From the NCBI RefSeq assembly GCF_002128425.1, contig NZ_NESS01000001.1:124001-188000 (forward strand): a stretch of DNA of 64,000 bases, given 5' to 3'. Positions 52,831-62,200 of the stretch are shown piece after piece. Both the position numbers and the translations under genes were made by a program. Numbering within the stretch: the first letter of the stretch is position 1; each line of letters opens with the position of its first letter. Source of the stretch: Gottfriedia acidiceleris. GTDB lineage: Bacteria; Bacillota; Bacilli; Bacillales; Bacillaceae_G. The notes below the pieces were generated by a model that worked only from the letters and a program-made list of their open reading frames with translations, did no database searches and was not told the DNA's origin.

Positions 52831-53482
52831 TTACTTTCTTCACTTTCATTCGTTTTTTTCCTTCTCTACACATTTCAAGTAAAGGACATACCTCACAACT
52901 TGGCCTTTGGGCTTTACAATGGTATCTACCAAAAAATATTAAACGATGATGAGTTACTCCCCAGTCTTCGATCGGAACTTTTTTCATTAATGTCTCTTCT
53001 ACATCTAAGACGGAATCTTTCCAACGGCATATAGCTAACCTTTTAGAAACCCTCTCAACATGAGTATCTACAGCTATTGCTGGAATATTAAATGCGACAG
53101 ACATTACTACATTTGCTGTCTTTCTACCAACTCCAGGTAATTTCACAAGCTCTTCTCTAGTACGTGGAACTTCTCCATTAAATTCATTAATAATCATTTC
53201 ACTTAGTTTCTGGATATTTTTTGCTTTGTTCCTGAAAAGTCCAATTGAGCGAATATCATTTTGTAATTCCTCTAATGAAACGTTTAAGTAATCTTCGGGT
53301 TTCTTATATTTTTCAAAAAGATTTTTTGTCACTTTATTTACTAAAACATCAGTACATTGAGCAGATAAAGCAACCGCTACTACTAATTCAAACGGATTCT
53401 TATGGTTTAACTCACAGTGTGCATCTGGGAACATATCACCTATTATTTTAAGCACATCATTTATTTGTTGTTTGTTTAACAT
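52811..53482 (-). CDS. nth: Endonuclease III
   Basis: 223 residues, DNA glycosylase/AP lyase for oxidised pyrimidines. Helix-hairpin-helix LPGVGRKTANVV with the catalytic Lys (about 115-126), catalytic Asp in AVDTHVERVSKRL (about 136-148), and the 4Fe-4S loop C-x6-C-x2-C-x5-C in HCKAQRPSCEVCPLLEMC. A basic tail of about 17 residues follows. AAGGAGTGTTATAAA precedes ATG. Confidence 0.95.
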   Translation of the reverse strand: MLNKQQINDVLKIIGDMFPDAHCELNHKNPFELVVAVALSAQCTDVLVNKVTKNLFEKYKKPEDYLNVSLEELQNDIRSIGLFRNKAKNIQKLSEMIINEFNGEVPRTREELVKLPGVGRKTANVVMSVAFNIPAIAVDTHVERVSKRLAICRWKDSVLDVEETLMKKVPIEDWGVTHHRLIFFGRYHCKAQRPSCEVCPLLEMCREGKKRMKVKKVNDKQYL

Positions 53483-53503
53483 TTTATAACACTCCTTACT
53501 TTA

Positions 53504-53655
53504 CAAAAGCGAGGAGCATGTCCTCGCTTCAGATTTCCCACCAAACGCTCGCTTCCATCGTCATTTCGACTGCCTACAAAGTACTATTTAACCGTTTAAG
53601 GTAACTTCACGCCTTAAAACTCAAGTGGTTGCAATTAGTCTGAATATCAAATTTC
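53504..53655 (-). repeat. Hairpin-linked intergenic repeat, copy 1
   Basis: A terminator-like stem aagcgagga/tcctcgctt (53507-53515/53521-53529) is directly followed by ttcagatttcccaccaaacg ctcg (53528-53551) and, 80 bp on, by agtctgaatatcaaat. The same order (stem, ttcaaattgccctcaaacgctcg, agtctaaaaatcaaaat) occurs at 59559-59705. It fills the gap between nth and dnaD. Confidence 0.6.
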
Positions 53656-53674
53656 GGTTCATTTATTACACAAT

Positions 53675-53702
53675 AAAGCGAGGAGCAAGTCCTCGCTTTA
53701 TT
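53675..53702 (-). terminator. dnaD terminator
   Basis: aaagcgagga (53676-53685) and tcctcgcttt (53690-53699), overlapping the dnaD stop; nearly identical to the stem 170 bp to the left. Confidence 0.8.
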
Positions 53703-54426
53703 TTTCCAGCCAATTATAAAAAGGAATTGATCCTGTATACTTTGTTTCGTTTTGTGGTTCTCTTGTTTCTTTTTTTCGAAAATGTTTACTATAATTTATT
53801 GCTTGTTCTACTTGTCTAATTCCGTTTTTCTTCCACTCAAAAAGAATACGATCTATATAACGAAAATTTAATTTCCCACTAATTACTGCTTCTTTTAATG
53901 CAGTTTTTATAATTTTTTCATTATGATCATCTTGGTCCATCCACATTGTTAAAGTTTCAATCTCAAAAGGAGACAATAATCTACCAAATTCTTTTTCAAA
54001 AACTGAGTAAATTGATTCCTCATCTTGTTCAATTATTGAAGGAATTGTATGAGGTTCATTTGATTGTTGTGATTGTTGACCTTGTTGACCGTTCTGGGTA
54101 AAATCAACTAATTTTAACCATAATGGAGCTAGTGAATATGCCTCACATCTTAAATTGTGATGGTCAATTTCTTCCGTTATTTCTAATAAACCTTTTTTAA
54201 GAAGTTCTCGAATTACTTCCATGCATCTTTGTTCATTTATTGACATCATCATTGCTAATTGAGTAGGTGTTGGAAACGTATGACCTTGTTGTTGAAAAGA
54301 GTAAAGCTGTAGAATCATGACTAGTTCTTCTTCATTTATGTTTAAAGAAGAATAATGACTGAGAAGTATATTTGGAATACTAAGATTCCCAAATTGAATC
54401 CAGTTAAGAATGCTATTATTATTCAC
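53698..54426 (-). CDS. dnaD: DNA replication initiation protein DnaD
   Basis: 242 residues. N-terminal winged-helix oligomerisation domain (about 10-100, GNLSIPNILLSHYSSLNINE), a Gln-rich linker (NGQQGQQSQQSNEP), and the C-terminal DnaD/DnaB DNA-binding domain with the closing YIDRILFEWKKNGI. Loads the replicative helicase with DnaB and DnaI and remodels DnaA filaments. AGAGGTG lies 6 bases before the GTG at 54426, making this the likelier start; an ATG six codons upstream has no ribosome site. In B. subtilis asnS lies upstream; here it is missing. Confidence 0.92.
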   Translation of the reverse strand: MNNNSILNWIQFGNLSIPNILLSHYSSLNINEEELVMILQLYSFQQQGHTFPTPTQLAMMMSINEQRCMEVIRELLKKGLLEITEEIDHHNLRCEAYSLAPLWLKLVDFTQNGQQGQQSQQSNEPHTIPSIIEQDEESIYSVFEKEFGRLLSPFEIETLTMWMDQDDHNEKIIKTALKEAVISGKLNFRYIDRILFEWKKNGIRQVEQAINYSKHFRKKETREPQNETKYTGSIPFYNWLEK

Positions 54427-54496
54427 TTCGAACACCTCTAGCATAGTATAGCATGATTACATAAAATAAACAGTAAAAGAAACCCGTGAAATAAAA

Positions 54497-54531
54497 ATAA
54501 ATAGAGGCATGTAAATCACACCTCTATTTTA
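54497..54531. terminator. Hairpin between dnaD and aspB
   Basis: aaatagagg (54499-54507) and cctctattt (54521-54529) with A/T-rich flanks. It may back up the aspB terminator on the minus strand. Confidence 0.55.
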
Positions 54532-54661
54532 GTATATCTATTTGGTTTTTAAAAAACCAACTAATAAATTATTTAATTAAGGATATTGTCTGTTTAATAA
54601 ACGTAGGAATGGTTTTACTTCATGCTCTTTGTGCTAAAATTTCATCCAAAAAAAGTTTAAT

Positions 54662-54692
54662 GAAAAAAAGCTAAGCATTTGCTTAGCTTCAT
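54662..54692 (-). terminator. aspB terminator
   Basis: agctaagca (54669-54677) and tgcttagct (54680-54688), with eight A on the left giving the minus-strand T-tail. Confidence 0.85.
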
Positions 54693-54740
54693 TGTTTAAA
54701 AATAATTACAACAAAAGTATAAGTTTCAAATTGTTTGAAA

Positions 54741-55928
54741 TTAACTTAAGATACTTGCTTTCATAAATTGCTCAATGCGATCTAGAGCTTTATCTAACTG
54801 TTCTTGAGACGTTGCATAAGATAAACGAATATTGTCAGGTGAACCAAATCCTGAACCAGGTATTACCGCAACATTAGCTTTTTCAAGTAATTCAGTAGAG
54901 AATTCATCTACATTTTGATATCCAGCCATTTTAGCTGCCTCAGTCACATTTGGGAATAAATAAAATGCACCATTCGGTTTAATACAGCTAAATCCAGGAA
55001 TTGAAATTAATCGCTCATAAGTTTTATTTAAACGATCTTCAAACGCTACTCTCATTTCTTCAACTGGACTATCACCTAACTCATATGCTTTAATCGTAGC
55101 GATTTGGGCCATTGTAGTAGGATTTGATGTAGAGTGACTAGCAAGATTAGTCATGGCATTGATAATTTCCTTATTACCAACAGCATATCCAATTCTCCAT
55201 CCTGTCATTGAATGAGATTTTGATACACCATTAATAATAATCGTTTGCTCTTTAAGCTCAGGGCTTAATGAAGCAATTGAAACATGCTTTGCACCATCAT
55301 ATACTAATTTCTCATATATTTCGTCAGAAACGATTAATATATCATGTTTTAAACAAATTTCTCCGATTGCTTTTAATTCTTGCTCATCATAAATCATGCC
55401 AGTTGGATTACTTGGTGAATTTATAATGATCGCTTTTGTATTCTCTGTAATTGCTGCTTCAATTTGTTCAGGAGTTACTTTAAATTGTTGATGCTCGTAT
55501 CCTTTAATAAATACTGGCACACCTTCTGCTAGGATGACTTGCTCAGGATAACTTACCCAGTAAGGTGTCGGAATAATTACTTCATGACCAGGATCTAAAA
55601 TTGCTTGGAAAAGTGTGTAAAGTGCGTGCTTTGCACCATTTGTTACAACTACCTCTCCTGGCGAATAAGTTAATCCTTGATCTTTCAATAACTTATCACA
55701 AATAGCTTTTCTTAAAGCTGGTAAACCGTTTGAAGGAGTATATTTTGTTTGGCCTTTAAGCATTGCTGAATAAGCTTCTTCGATAATTTCAACTGGTGTA
55801 TTAAAATCAGGTTCACCAGCTCCTAATCCTATTACATCAATCCCTTGATCTTTCATCTCTTTTGCTTTTGCTGTAATAGCTAGTGTTGTTGATGGTGTTA
55901 GTGCACTTACTCTTTTTGCTAGTTTCAT
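54741..55928 (-). CDS. aspB: Aspartate aminotransferase
   Basis: 395 residues, class I PLP aminotransferase (Ib subgroup). PLP-binding Lys in NGVSKSHSMTGWRIGYAVG (about 233-251), SPSNPTGMIY with the conserved Asn (about 170-179), Asp/Tyr in VSDEIYEKLVYDG, and the substrate-binding Arg in DNIRLSYATS near the end. Interconverts aspartate and oxaloacetate with glutamate/2-oxoglutarate. AGGGGGAAATTTACAAG precedes ATG. It is 15 bp after ypmB and so in one unit with ypmA-ypmB. Confidence 0.95.
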   Translation of the reverse strand: MKLAKRVSALTPSTTLAITAKAKEMKDQGIDVIGLGAGEPDFNTPVEIIEEAYSAMLKGQTKYTPSNGLPALRKAICDKLLKDQGLTYSPGEVVVTNGAKHALYTLFQAILDPGHEVIIPTPYWVSYPEQVILAEGVPVFIKGYEHQQFKVTPEQIEAAITENTKAIIINSPSNPTGMIYDEQELKAIGEICLKHDILIVSDEIYEKLVYDGAKHVSIASLSPELKEQTIIINGVSKSHSMTGWRIGYAVGNKEIINAMTNLASHSTSNPTTMAQIATIKAYELGDSPVEEMRVAFEDRLNKTYERLISIPGFSCIKPNGAFYLFPNVTEAAKMAGYQNVDEFSTELLEKANVAVIPGSGFGSPDNIRLSYATSQEQLDKALDRIEQFMKASILS

Positions 55929-55943
55929 CTTGTAAATTTCCCC

Positions 55944-56408
55944 CTAAATACTATAACGTTTTAAAAGCTCTCCATTTTCGAAAGCAGCGTAATAAAAATT
56001 ATATCGGCCATTTTGGTCTATATATACTACTTCCCAAAGTGGTATTTTGTTCTCTATTCCTAACTTTACTTTATGTATTTTTTTTGGGTTTCTCTCACTG
56101 ACTACTTTGTCAATGATTTGTTTTTGAGACAAACCTTCACTTTTCTTTCGTGTAATAACTTCTCCATCCTGTACCCACGCGATCATTTCATTATTCGCAT
56201 CATCTTTGCCACTTACAACAATCGCTTGTTCTTTTCCATGAAAATAATCAGATAGTTCCACGGATTTTAAATACCCTTGTTTTAAAACAAGCTCTTCGGC
56301 ATGTTTTTTATCATCATTTAGCTTTGAAATTGATGATTGATATGTGGCAATTAAAAATAATGAAAGAAAAATGATGCTTAATCCAAGGATGACTAACCAT
56401 TTTTTCAT
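55944..56408 (-). CDS. ypmB: YpmB-like DUF5590 protein
   Basis: 154 residues. One N-terminal membrane helix (about 4-24), then two cystatin-like repeats facing outside (VSGKDDANNEMIAWVQDGEV and IPLWEVVYIDQNGRYNFYYA). Role unknown; conserved next to aspB and ypmA. GAGGTATAT precedes ATG. Eleven bases separate it from ypmA. Confidence 0.88.
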   Translation of the reverse strand: MKKWLVILGLSIIFLSLFLIATYQSSISKLNDDKKHAEELVLKQGYLKSVELSDYFHGKEQAIVVSGKDDANNEMIAWVQDGEVITRKKSEGLSQKQIIDKVVSERNPKKIHKVKLGIENKIPLWEVVYIDQNGRYNFYYAAFENGELLKRYSI

Positions 56409-56419
56409 ATATACCTCAT

Positions 56420-56590
56420 TTATGTTCGATAAATTGTAAATACCGCATATTCTTGATCTTCTTTATCAAGTGCAAGTCCAAACATTAAATCTTTTTCTTT
56501 TAAAGTACGATTTAAACTATCAACAATTTTGTATAAATCTCTAGTATATTCAATTTTTGTTGTTGATAATACTTCAATATTTGAATTCAT
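56420..56590 (-). CDS. ypmA: YpmA-like DUF4264 protein
   Basis: 56 residues: MNSNIEVLSTTKIEYTRDLY, then KIVDSLNRTLKEKDLMFGLA and LDKEDQEYAVFTIYRT. Matches the short B. subtilis YpmA (DUF4264), always between dinG and ypmB. GGAGGAGCAAC precedes ATG. Function unknown. Confidence 0.88.
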   Translation of the reverse strand: MNSNIEVLSTTKIEYTRDLYKIVDSLNRTLKEKDLMFGLALDKEDQEYAVFTIYRT

Positions 56591-56697
56591 GTTGCTCCTC
56601 CTAAAAATGTATTATAAATACATTACAATTTATGTCATTATACCACACGTCTAGCCTTAAATCCCCTACTATTCACATGCTAAATCTTGAAAAACTA

Positions 56698-59487
56698 CTA
56701 AAAATCTTTTAATAATTCATCAATTGTATTTATTTTTATTTTATTTTTCGGTATTAACTTTAAAAATTCTGCTCCATAACTAGTATTTATTATTCGATTA
56801 TCTAAAACAAATAATGAACCTTCGTCTTTTTCATTTCGAATTAGACGACCATAACCTTGTCTAAACTTAAATACTGCTAATGGTAAAGCCAAACTCGAAA
56901 ATGAATTTTCTCCAGCTTTTTTTAATATATTTGATTTAGCAATGAACATAGGCTTTTCAGGGTTTGTAAACGGTAATCGTACAATGATTAAACAATCTAA
57001 TTCTTCATTAGGTAGGTCAATTCCTTCCCAAAATGTGTTCGTACCTAATAAAATTGTTTGTTTAGATTGTAAAAATTGTTTTATTAACTTTTGTTTTCCA
57101 CCAGGAGAAACACCTTGAGCTAGTACAGATGAATTCAGAGAATCTATATCTTGTATTAATTGATCATAAGTCTGTTTTAATAAATCAAAAGCTGTAAATA
57201 AAACTAATGTTCTACCTTTTATTTCGGAAACAATTTTGCGAATTGTATTCGAAGTTTGAACTGCATACTCTTCTTGTGTAATCTCTTTTATTCCCATTAA
57301 ATCTGAAGGAATATATACTTTCATCCCTTGGGCAAAATCATTAGGGACGGGATATATTTTTTCAATGACATGATTATTTTCACTAATTCCTAATGATGAC
57401 TTTATAAATGAAAAGGATGAATCAATCGACATCGTAGCGGATGTTAGTACGATTGAATTTCTTCCACTAATTAAATAATTTTGTATTAAATCTGCATTTT
57501 CAACTTTCTCACAATAAAGTATCGTAGTATGAAATGAACCTTTTGCTTCAGTTTCCATCCAGCATATATAATGATCATTTTTATCGAATAATATTTCATA
57601 AAGACCATTTTTCATGCTTTTTAATTGTTCAATAATCATTTTAAATTCTGAAACGATTGAACGATGAAACGCTGATACCTTTTTTTCATCAATCAAATTA
57701 AAATATTGCTCGCATCCCGTGAATAAAGTATTATTCACATGAAATAATCTATTAGCACATTCTTGAATAACCTTCCAATTTTGGCTTGAAGTGTTTTTAT
57801 CACTTAGTGTAATCGACTGTTTAATGTTTTCTTTATCAAATTCATTTTGTTTACTTAAAATAAAATCACGTAATAATCTAAATAACTCTTCTGATTCATA
57901 CTTAATTTCTTTTACTAAATGATCAGCTTTTTTCCACCATTTTTCACGATTGGGTATACCTTCATCAAATTTATATAATCGGTGAACAAGTTCATTACTA
58001 TCAGTAGTACTTAATCTACTTAAATACTGATAATATTTTAAGCAAGAAAAAGTAATCCCAAAAGTTTTTGACGCAGTCTCTTCAAGAGCATGTGCCTCAT
58101 CAATTACAATCGTTTTAACAGAATTAATTAGGTGATCTTTATTTTTTAAAGTTGATAATAAATAAGCATGGTTTGTAATAATTAAATCGGCTAACATTAA
58201 TTGATTTTTAGCTCTTTGATAAAAACATTTATAAAACCAAGGATTAGTTCTTTTATTTTCACTTTCTTCGTTACAACAAACACGATCCCATAAATGTAAG
58301 CCACCTGAAGGAAGTGATAATTCATCTAATTCGCCATTTTCAGTTTCAGTTAACCAAACTGTAATCATAGCTTTAGATAAAATACTATCGTAATTATCAT
58401 CAAATTGTTCGCCAACAATATATTCAAATTTTTGGAGACATAGATAATTTCTTTTACTTTGTATGGAAGCTATTTTTAACTGAAATGGCACTATTTTTTC
58501 AATTGTTTTTATATGTTTTTTAAGCAGTTGTTTTTGCAAAGAGATCGTACTTGTACTAATGACAACTTGTTTGCCAAATTGTTTTGAGAAAAATGCAGAT
58601 GGAATTAAATAACCAAATGTCTTGCCAACACCTGTTCCAGCCTCAGCTAAAAGTATCTTATTCTGCCTATATGCATCGAACACGTCATGCATATAGGCAA
58701 ACTGTTCGTCTCTTTTTATAAAATTTGGAATTTCCACAGCCATTTGATCTACAAGTTCAGTTTTTATATGCTCGTCGAATTCAACGAAATCTTCTTCCTC
58801 TTGTGGTAAACTAAAGCTTCTTCTTTTAAGAGCGATTCGTCTAAATTCTTCATAATCAACAGATACATTTAAAAATGATTCAGATTGCTTTTGAAGTATT
58901 TCCGAAATATAGTATGTAATGTCACTTTTAAAACTAGTACTAAGTTTTTCTAATATTTTTAGTGATGCATATGGCAAACTTTCAAGTTTTTTTAATAATA
59001 TAGTTAATAATTCGGCAGTTACTTCTGCATCACTATCAGCTTGATGAGGATTTTCATGTTGAATATTAAATACTTTTGCTAAATCAGATAATTTATAACT
59101 AGTTAAAGTTGGATATAAAATTCTTGTTAACTCCACTGTATCAATAGCTAACGGTGAAATTTTTGGTAATCCAATTCGCTCAAATTCCTTTTGTAAAAAA
59201 GTTAAATCAAAATGCACATTGTGTGCAACGAAATAGGCGTCTTTAAACATCGGGTAAAATTCTTCAACTATTTGTTCAAATTGAGGAGCATATTGAACCA
59301 TTTCATCTGATATTCCTGTTAGTTCAGAAATAAATGTTGGAATATTCATATTTGGATTAATAAAACTTGAAAACTGTTCGATAACTTCTCCACTTTCCAA
59401 TAAAAAGGCTGCAATTTGAATAATTCGATCTTGACCTCTATTATTATTTCCGGTTGTTTCTAAGTCAACGACCACAAACTTATTCAT
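56698..59487 (-). CDS. dinG: DinG-type helicase with N-terminal exonuclease domain
   Basis: 929 residues. N-terminal DnaQ-like 3'-5' exonuclease (about 1-170): DLETTG with the catalytic Asp-Glu, AHNVHFDLTFLQ and HQADSDAEVTAEL. Then an XPD/DinG helicase: Walker A LAEAGTGVGKTFGYL (about 280), DEAH in VIDEAHALEET (about 460) and motif VI KFRQGYGRLIRN near the end. Candidate Fe-S Cys are present (LCLQKFE, RVCCNEES, YKCFYQ). Firmicute DinG proteins have this fusion; the S. aureus one is mainly a nuclease. GAGGTGGCAAAAT precedes ATG. Confidence 0.93.
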   Translation of the reverse strand: MNKFVVVDLETTGNNNRGQDRIIQIAAFLLESGEVIEQFSSFINPNMNIPTFISELTGISDEMVQYAPQFEQIVEEFYPMFKDAYFVAHNVHFDLTFLQKEFERIGLPKISPLAIDTVELTRILYPTLTSYKLSDLAKVFNIQHENPHQADSDAEVTAELLTILLKKLESLPYASLKILEKLSTSFKSDITYYISEILQKQSESFLNVSVDYEEFRRIALKRRSFSLPQEEEDFVEFDEHIKTELVDQMAVEIPNFIKRDEQFAYMHDVFDAYRQNKILLAEAGTGVGKTFGYLIPSAFFSKQFGKQVVISTSTISLQKQLLKKHIKTIEKIVPFQLKIASIQSKRNYLCLQKFEYIVGEQFDDNYDSILSKAMITVWLTETENGELDELSLPSGGLHLWDRVCCNEESENKRTNPWFYKCFYQRAKNQLMLADLIITNHAYLLSTLKNKDHLINSVKTIVIDEAHALEETASKTFGITFSCLKYYQYLSRLSTTDSNELVHRLYKFDEGIPNREKWWKKADHLVKEIKYESEELFRLLRDFILSKQNEFDKENIKQSITLSDKNTSSQNWKVIQECANRLFHVNNTLFTGCEQYFNLIDEKKVSAFHRSIVSEFKMIIEQLKSMKNGLYEILFDKNDHYICWMETEAKGSFHTTILYCEKVENADLIQNYLISGRNSIVLTSATMSIDSSFSFIKSSLGISENNHVIEKIYPVPNDFAQGMKVYIPSDLMGIKEITQEEYAVQTSNTIRKIVSEIKGRTLVLFTAFDLLKQTYDQLIQDIDSLNSSVLAQGVSPGGKQKLIKQFLQSKQTILLGTNTFWEGIDLPNEELDCLIIVRLPFTNPEKPMFIAKSNILKKAGENSFSSLALPLAVFKFRQGYGRLIRNEKDEGSLFVLDNRIINTSYGAEFLKLIPKNKIKINTIDELLKDF

Positions 59488-59554
59488 ATTTTGCCACCTC
59501 CAAATTCTCTATATAGATATTATTTTGCATAATCATATTAAACAATACAACCAA

Positions 59555-59583
59555 CAAAAAAATCCCCTAAAGAAGGGGATTTC
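59555..59583 (-). terminator. panBCD terminator
   Basis: aaatcccct (59559-59567) and aggggattt (59573-59581); seven A to the left give TTTTTTT on the minus strand. It separates the pan operon from dinG. Confidence 0.85.
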
Positions 59584-59705
59584 AAATTGCCCTCAAACGC
59601 TCGTTTTCTTCCTTGTTTCTCTTGTCAGTAATATAACTTTGATCCTCATCATTCAGCTTCATATTTCAATTTCAAAAGTTGTCAAACAGTCTAAAAATCA
59701 AAATA
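59578..59705 (-). repeat. Hairpin-linked intergenic repeat, copy 2
   Basis: Starts ttcaaattgccctcaaacgc tcg directly after the terminator stem and ends agtctaaaaatcaaaatatg. Similar at both ends to 53528-53655, with a diverged middle. Confidence 0.55.
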
Positions 59706-59735
59706 TGGGCTATGTCCTTGTAAGCCCCATTTGTA

Positions 59736-60119
59736 TTACTTAACTGTACCTGCAATTTCTTTGCCAATCATTTCAACAATTTCATTTGCATCATTTAAAA
59801 TAGCAATCTTAGGCTCATGTTGATCTAGTTTTTCTTCCTCTACCTGACCATATGCAATAATAATTACTTTATCGCCTTCTTGAACCAATCTAGCCGCTGC
59901 ACCATTAAGACATATTACACCACTTCCACGTTTTCCTGGAATTACATATGTCTCAAGTCGTGCACCGTTATTATTATTTACAATTTGAACTTTTTCGTTT
60001 TCAAGTACATCAACAGCATCCATTAAATCTTGATCTATAGTAATACTTCCAACGTAATTTAAATTAGCTTCTGTAACTGTTGCTCTATGAAGTTTTGCTC
60101 TCATCATTGTGCGAATCAT
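59736..60119 (-). CDS. panD: Aspartate 1-decarboxylase
   Basis: 127 residues. Self-cleaves at Gly24-Ser25 in NYVGSITID to give the pyruvoyl cofactor; the Arg pair, Tyr and the [19 protein letters not shown] region complete the fold. Makes beta-alanine for pantothenate. It follows panC by 26 bp with AGGGGGAAATG before ATG. Confidence 0.96.
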   Translation of the reverse strand: MIRTMMRAKLHRATVTEANLNYVGSITIDQDLMDAVDVLENEKVQIVNNNNGARLETYVIPGKRGSGVICLNGAAARLVQEGDKVIIIAYGQVEEEKLDQHEPKIAILNDANEIVEMIGKEIAGTVK

Positions 60120-60145
60120 GTCATTTCCCCCTAGTTGTTCAATGC

Positions 60146-60991
60146 TTAAATAGAAATAATAATATTATCGATTAGGCGAGCATTAGAAAATTTTACTGCT
60201 AACGCAATAATTACTTTTCCATTTATTTTATTTAAAGGCTCTAAATCTGGATAAGAATAAATACTTACGTAATCTACTGTTCCAGACGTTTGGCTTTGTA
60301 TTGTAGATATAATATTTTGTTGCAGTTGATTTGGATTTAAATTCCCATTATTTATCTCTTCAACTGCTTTTTGTAAACTTTTATAAAGAACAGGTGCTTC
60401 TTGTCTTTCTTTGTCTGATAAATAGACATTTCTAGAACTTTTAGCTAATCCATCTTCTTCTCTTATAGTTGATACTGGGTTAATTTTTACAGGAATATTA
60501 AAGTCTTCAACTAAACCTTCTATTACAGCTACTTGCTGAGCATCCTTTAATCCAAAATAAGCCTGATCTGGTTGAACAATATTAAATAATTTTGTTACAA
60601 CTAATGCGACACCATCAAAATGTCCAGGTCTTTTTTCACCACAAAGGACATCTACTCGCTTTGTTACTTTCATTGTTGATTTTAATTCATTTGGATACAT
60701 TTCTTCAACTGTTGGATAAAAGAGGCAATCTACACCAGCATTTAGTGCAATTTTTTCATCTCTGTCAAAGTCTCTTGGATATCGATCAAAATCTTCATTA
60801 GGTCCAAATTGTGTCGGATTAACAAAAATACTTAAAACGACGATATCATTATTTTTTCTAGCTTCTTCTAATAATGATGCATGACCTTCATGTAAAAAAC
60901 CCATCGTTGGAACAAATCCAATTGATTTTTCACTTTTTCTGTGAATTTTTAATTCATTTCGTAAATCTTTTATCGTGTGAAACACTTTCAT
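60146..60991 (-). CDS. panC: Pantothenate synthetase
   Basis: 281 residues. ATP-dependent condensation of pantoate and beta-alanine. Nucleotidyl-transfer motifs: [16 protein letters not shown] with HEGH (about 26-41), [26 protein letters not shown], and [13 protein letters not shown] in the position of the KMSKS-like loop. Its ATG overlaps the panB stop by 4 bases, giving tight translational coupling. Confidence 0.96.
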   Translation of the reverse strand: MKVFHTIKDLRNELKIHRKSEKSIGFVPTMGFLHEGHASLLEEARKNNDIVVLSIFVNPTQFGPNEDFDRYPRDFDRDEKIALNAGVDCLFYPTVEEMYPNELKSTMKVTKRVDVLCGEKRPGHFDGVALVVTKLFNIVQPDQAYFGLKDAQQVAVIEGLVEDFNIPVKINPVSTIREEDGLAKSSRNVYLSDKERQEAPVLYKSLQKAVEEINNGNLNPNQLQQNIISTIQSQTSGTVDYVSIYSYPDLEPLNKINGKVIIALAVKFSNARLIDNIIISI

Positions 60992-61830
60992 TGCGAACTT
61001 CCCCCGTATAATGCCTTTAACTGTTCTTCTTTCATCGTAAACGAATGTTTAGTATCTGGAAATTGTCTAGTTTTAACTTCTTGTACATATGAAGCAATTG
61101 CATTTTCAATTGTTGTAGATACATTTGCATATTGTTTAACAAACTTAGCTACTCGACCAACACCATATGTTATTAAATCATGGTAAACAAGTACTTGACC
61201 ATCTGTATCAACACCTGCTCCTATTCCTATTGTTGGAATTGAAAGATCCTTAGTAATATCCTTTGCAATTTGCTTTGGTACACATTCAAGTACGATTGCA
61301 AAAGCTCCAGCTTCTTCACATTTTTTTGCATCGTTAAACAATTTCATTGCACTTTCAGAGTCACGTGCTTGAACTTTATACCCACCTAATACACCTACAG
61401 ATTGAGGAGTTAACCCTAAATGAGCTACAACTGGTACTCCAGCGATCGTTAATGCTTTAATTACTTCTAAAACATTTTCATCAGCACCTTCAACCTTAAC
61501 AGCGTGTGCATCTCCTTCTTGCATAATGCGACAAGCACTACGCAAAGCCTCTTCTTTAGAAAAATGGTAAGACATAAAAGGCATATCTGTTACGATAAAC
61601 GTATTTTTTGCCCCGCGTTTAACAGCTTTTGAATGATGAATCATGTCATCTACAGTAACTTTAATTGTAGAATCATATCCTAGGACAACATTCCCAAGTG
61701 AGTCACCGACCAAAATCATATCTACTTCACTTGCTTCTGCTAATAGTGCTGAAGGGTAATCATAAGCTGTGATCATAACGATTGGGTCATTATTTTGTTT
61801 CATGTTTAAAAAATCTTTTGTTGTTTTCAT
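60988..61830 (-). CDS. panB: 3-methyl-2-oxobutanoate hydroxymethyltransferase
   Basis: 280 residues, TIM-barrel PanB. Metal and substrate residues: [17 protein letters not shown] (about 39-55), [15 protein letters not shown] (about 81-95), [19 protein letters not shown]-type [15 protein letters not shown] and the late [19 protein letters not shown]. Transfers a one-carbon unit from methylene-tetrahydrofolate to 2-oxoisovalerate, the first pantoate step. AAAGGAGGAAAAAAG precedes ATG. First gene of panB-panC-panD; a structured leader with a terminator lies upstream. Confidence 0.96.
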   Translation of the reverse strand: MKTTKDFLNMKQNNDPIVMITAYDYPSALLAEASEVDMILVGDSLGNVVLGYDSTIKVTVDDMIHHSKAVKRGAKNTFIVTDMPFMSYHFSKEEALRSACRIMQEGDAHAVKVEGADENVLEVIKALTIAGVPVVAHLGLTPQSVGVLGGYKVQARDSESAMKLFNDAKKCEEAGAFAIVLECVPKQIAKDITKDLSIPTIGIGAGVDTDGQVLVYHDLITYGVGRVAKFVKQYANVSTTIENAIASYVQEVKTRQFPDTKHSFTMKEEQLKALYGGSSQ

Positions 61831-61859
61831 CTTTTTTCCTCCTTTTAAATGAAGAGGAA

Positions 61860-62080
61860 ATGGGGGCTACAATAAAAAACCTTTGCTCACAAAGAACAAA
61901 GGAAAATTGTAAACCGTCTCATTCCTCTGTCCCAGTCCCTATAGGATCAAGGCAGACACATTTTTAGAATTGTATTTTTAAAATTTGGTGTAGTTCTTCT
62001 TAGGATACTAAAGTTTGATTGACCCTATTCAGATACCACCCTTGAAGCATCTGCATATCCTGCGACCCTTCCACTACAGT
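61860..62080 (-). promoter_or_regulatory. Structured panB leader (possible pan-type riboregulator)
   Basis: The 370 bp upstream of panB hold no gene. On the minus strand, nested complementary segments occur (plus coordinates): actaca/tgtagt 62073-62078/61989-61994; tatcct/aggata 62056-62061/62002-62007; atctg/cagat 62049-62053/62030-62034. An intrinsic terminator stands just before the panB ribosome site. A transcription-attenuating leader is implied. A pan RNA motif is known upstream of pantothenate genes in Firmicutes; whether this is one could not be verified by eye. Confidence 0.5.
61874..61904 (-). terminator. Intrinsic terminator within the panB leader
   Basis: cctttgctc (61880-61888) and gaacaaagg (61894-61902) pair on the minus strand with one mismatch; six A at 61874-61879 give the T-run. 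It lies 44 bp upstream of the panB ATG, so it can only act as an attenuator. Confidence 0.75.
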
Positions 62081-62159
62081 TTATAGTAAGAATACTAATT
62101 AAGTAAAGAAAAAACTTGGTATTATTTACAAATATAAGTGACAATTATTCAGTAAATAA

Positions 62160-62194
62160 AATAACTCTCTTTCTAAAATAAAAAAGAGAGTTGT
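62160..62194 (-). terminator. birA terminator
   Basis: aactcttct-type stem: aactctcttt (62163-62172) and aaagagagtt (62183-62192), just after the birA stop. Confidence 0.7.
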
Positions 62195-62200
62195 TTTACA

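Noticed and set aside
62020-62050. AGGGUGGUAUC in the panB leader, resembling the T-box AGGGUGGNACCGCG
   Set aside because: The essential CCGCG half is missing, the position is too far from the terminator, and no specifier loop or AGUA-I element was found.
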